A stretch of 64,000 bases of DNA from Agrobacterium tumefaciens (lineage in GTDB: Bacteria; Pseudomonadota; Alphaproteobacteria; Rhizobiales; Rhizobiaceae): the NCBI RefSeq assembly GCF_009649785.1, contig NZ_WJOK01000001.1:1-64000 (forward strand). Direction: 5' to 3'. The translations under genes were made by a program, and so were the position numbers. The notes beneath the pieces are model-generated. The model was given only the letters and a program-made list of their open reading frames with translations. It was not told the origin of the DNA and searched no databases. Each line of letters begins with the position of its first letter. The first letter of the stretch is position 1. Below are positions 17,540-25,373 of the stretch, in pieces.

Positions 17540-18817
17540 ATGGACAGCACATGTGTAACGACGCCCTTTGGGCGGCGAGCGATGTCGTTTGGCGTCCTCG
17601 CAACTCAGTTTGCCGCACAGAAAAACAAAAAGACCGAGGCGGTCGATAAATGGAAACTCTACCGTTCGGTCTGTGAAGCCAGACCATTGCTCGGCGTGAC
17701 CGATCGTTCTCTCGCGGTCTTGAACGCCCTTCTGAGTTTTTATCCGAAAAATGAACTCTCCAGCGAAGCCGGATTGGTCGTCTTTCCGTCGAATACGCAA
17801 TTGTCATTGCGAGCACATGGAATGGCAGAACAGACATTGCGCCGCCATCTCTCGGCTCTCGTCGAGGCCGGTCTCATCATCCGCAAGGATAGTCCGAACG
17901 GAAAACGCTACGCCCGTAAGCACAGGGGCGGGGAAATCAGCGAAGCCTATGGTTTTTCGCTGGCACCGCTTCTCGCCCGCAAATCGGAAATCGAGGAACT
18001 CGCCGAACGCATCGTTCGCGAGCGGCTCGACCTTCAGCGGCTTCGTGAAAACATCAGCCTGTGCCGCCGCGATATCCAGAAGCTTTGCGAAATGATAGCC
18101 GCCAGCGGTGAAGTCGTAACGTCAGAAGGATTCCAGGCGCGCTACAATGCCATTGCCCGGTCTCTCGGCCGTAATTCAAAGCCTGTCGAACTCAAGGAAA
18201 TCGCCGGATTTTTGGTCTCCCTGCGTGCAGAAGTGACCAACTATCTGGAAAATATTGAAAATTCGGAGAAATCGGGCGGCAATGACTGCCAAAATGAGCG
18301 CCTCATAAAGAATTCAGAATCCGAATCTATATCTAAACCGCAAAATTTGCGTGAACCGGTAATCGTCGCACCTGCCGACACGACAGTCGTACAGCCAGAA
18401 TACGCCGTACCCGTCAATGCAAAACCGTCATCGCAACAGCCAAAGCCTGTTCTTCATAAGCAATTTTTTGTTCCTGATATTGTTTTGGTTGTGAAGGCTT
18501 GCCCGGACATTTCCCTCTATGCACCCGGAGGAGCAGTGACTGGATGGCGTGATCTGGAAGTGGCGACATCAGTCATCAAAACCATGTTCAACGTTAGCCA
18601 GTCGGCCTACCAGGACGCCCTCACCACTTTCGGTCGACAGGGAACAGCGGCGATTCTTGCCTGCCTGCTGCAAAAGGCGGACCAGATCAGCTCGCTGGGC
18701 GGATATCTGCGCAATCTCACCCGTAAGGCCCATGAGGGCGGGTTTGATCTTCAGGCCATGCTTCTGGCGCAACTGCGGGGTCGAACTGACGGGATAGAGA
18801 GAAGCATGGCCGTATGA
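17540..18817 (+). CDS. repC: RepC, replication initiator
   Basis: RepC initiates replication, and in repABC replicons the origin lies inside repC itself. This 425-residue protein shows the family N terminus CVTTPFGRRAMSF, a winged-helix region (about 60-150, with MAEQTLRRHLSALVEAGLI) and a C-terminal domain ending in GGYLRNLTRKAHEGGF. The frame opens at a GTG (17531), but AAAGG eight bases before the ATG at 17540 and the family N terminus favour the ATG. An A/T-rich stretch inside the gene (about 18230-18350) is the expected origin region. The antisense RNA just upstream should restrain its expression. Confidence 0.95.
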   Translation: MDSTCVTTPFGRRAMSFGVLATQFAAQKNKKTEAVDKWKLYRSVCEARPLLGVTDRSLAVLNALLSFYPKNELSSEAGLVVFPSNTQLSLRAHGMAEQTLRRHLSALVEAGLIIRKDSPNGKRYARKHRGGEISEAYGFSLAPLLARKSEIEELAERIVRERLDLQRLRENISLCRRDIQKLCEMIAASGEVVTSEGFQARYNAIARSLGRNSKPVELKEIAGFLVSLRAEVTNYLENIENSEKSGGNDCQNERLIKNSESESISKPQNLREPVIVAPADTTVVQPEYAVPVNAKPSSQQPKPVLHKQFFVPDIVLVVKACPDISLYAPGGAVTGWRDLEVATSVIKTMFNVSQSAYQDALTTFGRQGTAAILACLLQKADQISSLGGYLRNLTRKAHEGGFDLQAMLLAQLRGRTDGIERSMAV

Positions 18818-19216
18818 GTTCTTGAGGACGAACAGAAAATGGCGTCGGCTTGCCGAACTCCCAGTCTGCAGCTACATTGACGCTGTTTCTGCAAGACTCC
18901 GAAGATTCGCTGTGAGGCTGCCAGTGTTTACAAACAGACTGCGCTGGCAGGAGTCCCTATGGTTAATGCAAAGTAATGAAAGTTAAGCCTTGATTGACTT
19001 TCGTTTGAGTTATTCCATGATTGGTTTCAATCGCTTGAGTCCGGGTATCTTTTAGCGGTAGTGCGATGATACGGGCAGGAAAAGCGTGATTTTTATGCGT
19101 TTCTTGCGTGACTAGACCGGGGTAATGCCGAGATTTCGATATGGCACTATGTTGGAACTGAACCTTCCTTAAGATCGTGCGTTTCCCTACCTATGTGGGA
19201 AGGGGGCGGTGAGCCT
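18818..19216. other. Intergenic region downstream of repC
   Basis: About 400 bases with no recognisable gene. CTGCCAG (18918-18924) and CTGGCAG (18944-18950) form a hairpin that could end the repABC transcript, but no T tract follows. A second smaller repeat is GAAAGT (18979-18984) with ACTTTC (18998-19003). No parS-like palindrome was found here. Confidence 0.4.
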
Positions 19217-19429
19217 ATGGTTTTTCCAGACGATATGGAGCTGGCTGTCGCTGTTTACATGGCGGACATTGCCTTGCCTCGACATACCGCCATCGAAAAG
19301 CTCTTGAAGGCGGGACTTGAAGATGCCGGTTATTTAACCGGAGGTGAGGGGCGGCCGCCGGAAATTATCGACGGGCAACCAAGTTCAGACTATGTGCAAT
19401 ATCGCACCTATCTGGACGAGGACAGCTGA
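19217..19429 (+). CDS. Small hypothetical protein (70 residues)
   Basis: I do not recognise this 70-residue acidic protein (MVFPDDMELAVAVYMADI and so on). It has no signal peptide or membrane segment. The frame is open back to an ATG at 19193, but a strong purine-rich ribosome site (GAAGGGGGCGGTGAG) precedes the ATG at 19217. The predicted protein is probably helical in its first half (EKLLKAGLEDAG). It lies alone between repC and another small gene. Coding status is supported by the ribosome site and composition only. Confidence 0.5.
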   Translation: MVFPDDMELAVAVYMADIALPRHTAIEKLLKAGLEDAGYLTGGEGRPPEIIDGQPSSDYVQYRTYLDEDS

Positions 19430-19495
19430 AAGACGGCTGGAACCAAACCGGGCGAGGGCTGTTTATGGCGCAGTCAATTGTGACAGGATGTGCCG

Positions 19496-19768
19496 ATGTT
19501 CTCCAAGTCCCTCTTTATCGCGACAATTGTCATCTCCGCGACGAGCCACCCGATATTTGCTCAGCCTCTAGAGGTCAGCATATTGGAACCGACCAAGACC
19601 CGTAGCGCCGAATTCTCGCCTGGGGCGACCGCATCGAATTATATTACCGATGTCTCCGGCAAGACAGTGCGTCTGGTAGGACCGCGTTTTTATCCCGACA
19701 ATGCGCGGGCGCTGCAGTTTCCCGGCCGGGACTCGAATGTTAATTCTTCGGCTGAAGCGCAACGCTAA
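19496..19768 (+). CDS. Small exported hypothetical protein (90 residues)
   Basis: The 90-residue product starts with a good Sec signal peptide (MFSKSLFIATIVISATSHPIFAQ, cleavage expected after the FAQ or IFA region), so it is likely periplasmic. The mature part (PLEVSILEPTKTRSAEF and following) matches nothing I recognise. AGGA seven bases before the ATG at 19496 supports the start. It ends 38 bases before the LtrA-family gene and could be co-transcribed with it. Confidence 0.55.
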   Translation: MFSKSLFIATIVISATSHPIFAQPLEVSILEPTKTRSAEFSPGATASNYITDVSGKTVRLVGPRFYPDNARALQFPGRDSNVNSSAEAQR

Positions 19769-19806
19769 CGCGATCGCAATATTTCATATTGACGAACAGG
19801 GGCAGA

Positions 19807-21006
19807 ATGGGAACCGAAAGCGAAACGTCCGGGCAGAAACCGGATGCGCAAACCTGGATCAAACAGGACGGGCACGAAGCAGAAAAGGCGACCTTTCCTG
19901 AACTGTTCTTCGATCTGGTTTTCGTTTTCGCGCTCATTCAGCTTTCCCATGCGCTAGCAAAGGACTTCGGACCGACAGCGGCGCTTGAGGCGGGCATACT
20001 GATATTGTCACTTTGGTGGTTGTGGATACACACTACCTGGATCACCAACCTGCTGAATACCGAAAAGGAGCCTGTCCGGATTCTGCTTTTCGTCCTGATG
20101 TTCGGCGGGGTTCTTTTGGCCATCGCGCTGCCGGAGGCTTTTGCGGAACAGGGTTTCGTGTTTGCCCTTATCTACAGTGCCATGCAGGTGGGACGGAGCC
20201 TGTTTGCACTTTATGCCTTCAAGGGAGAGGACAGGCAGTCTTTTCTGGTTTTTGTGCGCGTGACGATCTGGCTAGTCGTATCGAGCCTGTTCTGGCTGGC
20301 TGGTGGGCTTGTCGATCTGACGGATCGAATCATCCTGTGGGGTATAGCGCTCGCGATAGAATATGCCGGACCCGCTTGTCGTTATGTCGTCCCGGGATTG
20401 AAAGCAAGCGATGCGGATAAGCTGCATCTTTCCGGCGAGCACCTTGCGGAGCGCTGTGCGCTTTTCGTCATCATCTGTCTCGGGGAAACGATCCTAACCA
20501 CCGGCCGCACGGCCACGGAATATATGAATTCCGGCCTCACATTCATCGTCTTTTGTTCGGCCTTCGTCAGCACCGTCACAATGTGGTGGATCTATTTCCA
20601 TCACGGGCAGGAAGAGGCCTCCAGAAAGGCCGAACATGCCGACGAGAAAGCGAAGATCGCCCAAAATCTTTTCAACTATGGCCATCTGCCTATCGTGGCC
20701 GGCATCATCCTTACGGCAGTTGGAGAGGATTTCAGCCTGTCCCATGCCCATGAAGGGACGACGATGAGGGAGTCACTCGCCATTCTTGGCGGCCCGATCC
20801 TGTTTCTAGCCGGTAATATCGGCGTCAAGATTGCTGCCACCTATCAGCGGCCGATCTCGCATTTTGCCGGAGTAGCGGCGCTCTGCCTGCTTCTGCCGGT
20901 GCCGGGCGTGCCGCTTTTTGCGCTGCAACTGGCAAGCACGGGGATTTTGCTGCTGGTGGCGCTGTGGGAATATCTGGCGCTGAAAAAATCAGTCGCCAAC
21001 GCCTAG
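19807..21006 (+). CDS. LtrA-family (low temperature requirement A) membrane protein
   Basis: This 399-residue protein is an inner-membrane protein with roughly ten to eleven hydrophobic segments. The family signature near the N terminus, FPELFFDLVFVFALIQLSH, and the central CLGETILTTG are typical of LtrA proteins. LtrA was named from a Listeria mutant that fails to grow in the cold; its biochemical role is unknown. The ATG at 19807 with AGGGG upstream is preferred over an earlier TTG. Its stop codon overlaps the stop of the convergent LysR/TrpD2 gene in a shared CTAG. Confidence 0.85.
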   Translation: MGTESETSGQKPDAQTWIKQDGHEAEKATFPELFFDLVFVFALIQLSHALAKDFGPTAALEAGILILSLWWLWIHTTWITNLLNTEKEPVRILLFVLMFGGVLLAIALPEAFAEQGFVFALIYSAMQVGRSLFALYAFKGEDRQSFLVFVRVTIWLVVSSLFWLAGGLVDLTDRIILWGIALAIEYAGPACRYVVPGLKASDADKLHLSGEHLAERCALFVIICLGETILTTGRTATEYMNSGLTFIVFCSAFVSTVTMWWIYFHHGQEEASRKAEHADEKAKIAQNLFNYGHLPIVAGIILTAVGEDFSLSHAHEGTTMRESLAILGGPILFLAGNIGVKIAATYQRPISHFAGVAALCLLLPVPGVPLFALQLASTGILLLVALWEYLALKKSVANA

Positions 21007-22472
21007 GCAGTGGCGAAATTGCGTGCCCTGTCGTTCCATAGCCTCAGGCTGCGGGCATAGGCCTCATCGAAAGGCAGCACCATATCATTGACCAGCATCA
21101 GGGCGATGGCAGCGGTGGAGACGATGATGGTTTCCGCTCTCTCGTCTCTGGCCGCCCCCGTCCAGACGGCGCGCCAATATTCGAAGGTGGTGAACATGGT
21201 CGGCATTTCGGCCGGTGGGGTTTCGCGGGCCGGAATGACGAACTCGACATCTTCGCCCCTGGAAAGACCGAAGATCCGGGTGCTGCGGAAGGGAGTAAAT
21301 TGCGCGAAATCCCGCGTATTGCCGAGAATGGCAAGGCTCTCGACGGAAAGCAGCCGCGCCGTATCGCGATGAAGCTCCTGATAGGAGGGGCGGGCGACGC
21401 CGATAATGGTGCTTCTGGCGCGAAGCGGATTGAGAAGATGCACGACCGTATTGAGCGGCAGGCGCATTTCCAGAATGCCGTGCAGGCCAAGCAGGCTCTG
21501 AAACTGTAACGATAGTCCACCGATCGGCAGATAGGCGATCCCTTGCGAGGCAGTGGCCTTGGCCGCCTGCGAAAGTGAATGGCAGAGCGGTATGCCGCAG
21601 GCTTCAGCGGCGAGTTCGAGCTTACCGCCATTTTCTCCCTGGCCCACATGGCCGTGTAACAAGACGCTATATCCCGCCATGGAAACGAGACGCGCGGAAT
21701 GCAGGAACCAGGGTGCATCGCGATGTTTGGGCGACATATAGGCCGGCCAGTCGAGATCGACCGATGCGGGCGCTTGCTGGTCTCTTTTTATATGGCCCCA
21801 CATGGCTTCGATAAAACCGGCAAGCTCTGCCGCGGTCACACCGCGATATTGCATGGTCGCAAGCAGCGCTCCTATCTGTATGGGATCTGCATCGCCTTCG
21901 AGAATGATCGAAAGCGCGTCCATCGCCTCTTGCTGGCTGAGCGGGCGGCTGTTGCCGATGCCCATCGCCGAGGTCGCTATATATTTGGCGAGCCTGTGCT
22001 GCGGATCGGCATTGTGGCCGATGCGGGCAAGGCGGTCCGCTATATTTTCCGGTGTCGGCTGACCTTCCAGAAGAACGCTGGGGCGCAGCGAAAGAGGCGG
22101 CGCCTTCATCAGCACCGGCCGTTCCCAGCCGCTAACATTGGCGGCGGCGGGAGCTGCCGCTTTTTCCTGTGAATAATCGATCAGGTTTTCCGCCTCCGCC
22201 GCCAGCGAACGAATGCGCAGCCGCATGGTCTCGGCAAAGGGGGTGGGTCGCAAACCCTGGCCGGTGCGTAAGAACAGCTGGTCGCTGTATTTCTCGCGTA
22301 GCTGCTGTAATATCCGGCTCATCGATGATGTCGGCAGTCCCATGCCTGCCGCTGCGCGGCTGACGCTTCCTTCCCGCAACAACGCATCGAACGCGACAAG
22401 TAGTTTCAGCTGACCAAGCCTGTCGGGCTTTGTCGGGGAAGCTGGTTCTTCTTTTCTCTTGCCGGTTGTCAT
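21003..22472 (-). CDS. Fusion of LysR-type DNA-binding domain with TrpD2/YbiB-like glycosyltransferase-family domain
   Basis: The first ~95 of 489 residues form a LysR-type HTH (LKLLVAFDALLREGSVSRAA, then LFLRTGQGLRPTPFAE). Instead of the usual inducer-binding domain, residues ~155-480 resemble the anthranilate phosphoribosyltransferase family: an N-terminal helical domain (LSQQEAMDALSIILEGDADPIQIGALLATMQYRGV) and a glycine-rich core (LLHGHVGQGENGGKLELAAEACGIP). YbiB/TrpD2 relatives bind nucleic acids and are not tryptophan enzymes. The classical KHGNR anthranilate motif is altered (LLHGHV), so tryptophan synthesis is unlikely. It may be a transcription regulator sensing a phosphoribosyl compound. 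Function unknown. Confidence 0.8.
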   Translation of the reverse strand: MTTGKRKEEPASPTKPDRLGQLKLLVAFDALLREGSVSRAAAGMGLPTSSMSRILQQLREKYSDQLFLRTGQGLRPTPFAETMRLRIRSLAAEAENLIDYSQEKAAAPAAANVSGWERPVLMKAPPLSLRPSVLLEGQPTPENIADRLARIGHNADPQHRLAKYIATSAMGIGNSRPLSQQEAMDALSIILEGDADPIQIGALLATMQYRGVTAAELAGFIEAMWGHIKRDQQAPASVDLDWPAYMSPKHRDAPWFLHSARLVSMAGYSVLLHGHVGQGENGGKLELAAEACGIPLCHSLSQAAKATASQGIAYLPIGGLSLQFQSLLGLHGILEMRLPLNTVVHLLNPLRARSTIIGVARPSYQELHRDTARLLSVESLAILGNTRDFAQFTPFRSTRIFGLSRGEDVEFVIPARETPPAEMPTMFTTFEYWRAVWTGAARDERAETIIVSTAAIALMLVNDMVLPFDEAYARSLRLWNDRARNFATA

Positions 22473-22491
22473 CTTGCTGTTTTTTTACCCC

Positions 22492-22517
22492 GCCCCCGAT
22501 TAGAGGGGGCCTTTTTG
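22492..22517 (+). terminator. Hairpin plus T tract upstream of the TonB receptor gene
   Basis: GCCCCC (22492-22497) pairs with GGGGGC (22505-22510) around GATTAGA and is followed by CTTTTTG on the plus strand. It lies between the divergent LysR/TrpD2 and receptor genes, with no plus-strand gene ending before it. It may insulate the receptor gene from read-through or act as a leader attenuator if transcription starts further left. Confidence 0.55.
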
Positions 22518-22619
22518 CAATTTCTGGAATTTAGAACTGTTCGAAAACAAACGCGTTGCGCCAGACCTCCCTCCTAAATAAGTGGGGGTAAATTCTCAAG
22601 TTAAATGCGGGGGCGTAAC

Positions 22620-24725
22620 ATGGAATTGAAGTACGGCGGGCAGGATATGGCCGCGACGATAATAAAGGCTGGCATTTCCGTCGCTATGGCGGGAACGGCG
22701 CTCAGCGTTGCCTTGCCTGCTGTCGCGCAGCAGGCGACCGACGGAACCACCGTTCTTCAGCAGATAGTGGTGACCGCGTCCGGCTTCGAGCAGAATGTAA
22801 AGGATGCTCCGGCCAGCATCACGGTTGTGACGCGAGAAGATCTGGAAAAGGGGTCTTACCGCGATCTGACAGACGCCTTGCGCGAAGTTCAGGGCGTGTC
22901 TGTCACCGGCATTGCCAATGAGAAGGATATTTTCATTCGCGGATTGCCCGGCGCTTACACGTTGATCCTGGTTGACGGTAAGAGGCAGAGCACGCGCGAT
23001 GCCCGTACCAATGGTAATTCCGGCTTCGAACAGAGTTTCGTACCGCCGGTTTCGGCGATCGAACGCATCGAGGTCGTGCGCGGCCCGATGTCCTCTCTTT
23101 ACGGTTCCGATGCCATGGGCGGCGTCATCAACATCATCACCCGCAAGGTTGGCGATGTCTGGTCTGGTTCCGTCACCAGCGAGGGTACGGTTCAGCAACA
23201 TTCAAAATTCGGCAATAGCGGTCAGGTGTCCTGGTATGCCAATGGGCCGATCCTGAAGGACCGGCTGGGGCTGCAGATCTGGGGCAGGGGCTTCACGCGC
23301 GGCGAAGACCGCATATTGAATGGTACGACGGGCGCGAAGGAATATGATTTCAATGGACGTTTGACCTTCACGCCGAATGAGGATCACGACATCTATCTCG
23401 AGGCTGGCAAAGCACGGCTGCGCCGCGATGCCGAGTCCGGCGAGACGCTGGCAGCCAATGCAGACGGCACCTACAACACCAATACGCGCGACCATTGGTC
23501 ATTGTCGCATACCGGCCGGTGGGGACCGACCACGTCTGAATTCTCCTTCCAGCAGGAATGGGCCGAGCGCACCAACTTCACCAGAAACTTTCGCACGGGA
23601 CGCGTCACTGAAAATCCGCGCTCGCCGGAGGTTCGCAATAGCGTTCTCGACGGCAAGTTCACCACGCCGTTCGAACTGTTCGGCAACCATACGCTCGTCA
23701 CCGGCGGTCAATATTTCGAGGCACAGCTGAAGGACCAGAATCCGGGACGCCGTACCGGTCGCGACGAAACTTTCTCGGCGACGCAATGGGCGCTCTTCGT
23801 CGAGGATGAATGGCGCATCGTCGATAGCTTTGCGCTGACGGGCGGCCTTCGTCTGGATAACCATGAAAAATATGGCAATCATTTCAGCCCGCGCCTTTAC
23901 GGCGTCTGGAGCGCAACCGACGATCTTACGATCAAGGGCGGCATTTCAACAGGTTTCCGCGCACCGGAGATCCGCCAGATCGCACCGGGTTACGCCTATA
24001 CGACTGGCGGCGGTGGGTGCACCTATGCCTCGAACGGTACCTGCGGCGTGATCATCGGCGATCCGGGTCTGGAGGCGGAAAAAAGCACGAGTTATGAATT
24101 GGCAGCACTCTGGGACAATGGTGATGTTGCCCTCGGTGCCACCTATTTCTACACAGATTTCAAGGACAAGATTTCCAACGCGCTGGTGCTCAATCCGGAT
24201 GGAACGCCTGCCCGCTGGAGCGAAGATAGCAATTATCGCCTCTGGTACAATTATAATATCGACGATGCGGTCATTCAGGGCATAGAACTGACGGCAGCAT
24301 GGTATGCGACGCCGGAACTGACATTGCGCGGCAACTATACCTATATGCATTCCGAACAGAAGACGGGCGATTACGAGGGTTTTCCGCTGGCGCGGACACC
24401 CGAGCACATGGCCAATCTGAGAGGCGAATGGGTCACCCCGGTGGACGGGCTGGAAGCCTGGGCCTCGGTGAATTATCACGGATCGGAAATCAATGCGGGT
24501 CCGCGCATCGGTACGAACGGCAAACCGGTTACGATCAACGGCAAGGCCGGGCGTAAATATGACGCTTACACCACCCTCGACATCGGGGCGAAATATGCGG
24601 TGGCCGAAAATGTCGATCTCAACGCGGCGGTTTACAATGTATTCGACAAGGAAGTCGGCGCTGACGATTTCAACACGGTCATGGAAGGCCGCCGCTTCTG
24701 GATCAGCATGACCGCCAAATTCTGA
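22620..24725 (+). CDS. TonB-dependent outer-membrane receptor (CirA/FepA type)
   Basis: This 701-residue receptor has a signal sequence (IIKAGISVAMAGTALSVALPAVAQ), a TonB-box-like QIVVTAS, a plug domain (DAPASITVVTREDLEKG through IERIEVVRGPMSSLYGSDAMGGVINIITRK) and a 22-strand barrel ending in Phe (FWISMTAKF). Such receptors import iron complexes or other scarce ligands with TonB energy. The ligand is not evident, no siderophore genes or ABC transporter are adjacent, and I saw no obvious iron-regulator box. GGGGGCG upstream supports the ATG at 22620; a second ATG at 22647 is possible. Confidence 0.9.
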   Translation: MELKYGGQDMAATIIKAGISVAMAGTALSVALPAVAQQATDGTTVLQQIVVTASGFEQNVKDAPASITVVTREDLEKGSYRDLTDALREVQGVSVTGIANEKDIFIRGLPGAYTLILVDGKRQSTRDARTNGNSGFEQSFVPPVSAIERIEVVRGPMSSLYGSDAMGGVINIITRKVGDVWSGSVTSEGTVQQHSKFGNSGQVSWYANGPILKDRLGLQIWGRGFTRGEDRILNGTTGAKEYDFNGRLTFTPNEDHDIYLEAGKARLRRDAESGETLAANADGTYNTNTRDHWSLSHTGRWGPTTSEFSFQQEWAERTNFTRNFRTGRVTENPRSPEVRNSVLDGKFTTPFELFGNHTLVTGGQYFEAQLKDQNPGRRTGRDETFSATQWALFVEDEWRIVDSFALTGGLRLDNHEKYGNHFSPRLYGVWSATDDLTIKGGISTGFRAPEIRQIAPGYAYTTGGGGCTYASNGTCGVIIGDPGLEAEKSTSYELAALWDNGDVALGATYFYTDFKDKISNALVLNPDGTPARWSEDSNYRLWYNYNIDDAVIQGIELTAAWYATPELTLRGNYTYMHSEQKTGDYEGFPLARTPEHMANLRGEWVTPVDGLEAWASVNYHGSEINAGPRIGTNGKPVTINGKAGRKYDAYTTLDIGAKYAVAENVDLNAAVYNVFDKEVGADDFNTVMEGRRFWISMTAKF

Positions 24726-24746
24726 TCCGCGATATTTGTGAATTCA

Positions 24747-24772
24747 GAGGCGCCCGATGGGCGCCTCTTTTT
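24747..24772 (+). terminator. Terminator after the TonB receptor gene
   Basis: GAGGCGCCC (24747-24755) pairs perfectly with GGGCGCCTC (24759-24767) around GAT, followed by a T tract. Confidence 0.88.
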
Positions 24773-24785
24773 GCCATCCATCCTA

Positions 24786-24816
24786 TTGACCTCAACTAAG
24801 GTTGAGGAATTATACC
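24786..24816 (+). promoter_or_regulatory. soxR promoter with embedded SoxR operator
   Basis: TTGACC (24786-24791) and TATACC (24811-24816) are separated by 19 bases, the overlong spacer characteristic of MerR-family controlled promoters. Within it lies CCTCAACTAAGGTTGAGG (24790-24807), a near-perfect palindrome matching the SoxR box CCTCAAG-TTAA-CTTGAGG in its outer arms. It drives soxR itself, so SoxR should autoregulate, as has been reported for Agrobacterium soxR. Confidence 0.9.
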
Positions 24817-24879
24817 GGCTGCTCTCTAGTGTGTTTCCGCGTTTTTCAGAGCGGAGGCCGTTCAGAAAACGGAGCCGGC

Positions 24880-25335
24880 ATGGAAAATACCATCTTTAAA
24901 CACAGCCTGACGGTTGGGGAGGTTGCGCGTCGTAGTGGCGTCGCCGTTTCCACCATCCATTTTTACGAGGCGAAGGGATTGATCGAAGGCTGGCGCACCA
25001 GCGGGAACCAGCGTCGTTATCATCGCGCGGTCTTGCGGCGCATTGCCATTATCCGCATTGCGCAGCGAGCAGGTATCCAGCTCAGCATCATCAGAGACGC
25101 CTTGGCGGATTTGCCGCAGGACAGGGTGGCGACGACGGCTGACTGGCGCGTGTTCTCGCAGTCCTGGCGGGAAATGCTGCAGCTTCGTATCAACAGCCTG
25201 ATTATGCTGCGCGACCAGCTTACCGGCTGTATCGGTTGCGGTTGCCTCTCACTCGATGATTGTCCCTTACGCAATCCAAACGATGTTCTGGCCGATGCCG
25301 GCGCGGGCCCGCGCCGTCTCGTATCCGTCAAATGA
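24880..25335 (+). CDS. soxR: SoxR, redox-sensing [2Fe-2S] MerR-family activator
   Basis: SoxR senses superoxide or redox-cycling compounds through a [2Fe-2S] cluster and untwists overlong promoters. This 151-residue protein has the MerR HTH (LTVGEVARRSGVAVSTIHFYEAKGLI) and the cluster ligands Cys117, Cys120, Cys122 and Cys128 in CIGCGCLSLDDC. The frame extends upstream, but that would run through the operator; GGAG five bases before the ATG at 24880 gives the standard start. No soxS is present, as expected outside the enterics, and no obvious target gene is adjacent. Confidence 0.95.
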   Translation: MENTIFKHSLTVGEVARRSGVAVSTIHFYEAKGLIEGWRTSGNQRRYHRAVLRRIAIIRIAQRAGIQLSIIRDALADLPQDRVATTADWRVFSQSWREMLQLRINSLIMLRDQLTGCIGCGCLSLDDCPLRNPNDVLADAGAGPRRLVSVK

Positions 25336-25373
25336 GCAAGGTTTCCGGCTGGCCGCTTTAAAAGCAATTGTTC

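Noticed and set aside
18593..18608. GTTAGCC half-site inside repC as a further parS
   Set aside because: The second half (AGTCGGCCT) does not complete the palindrome.
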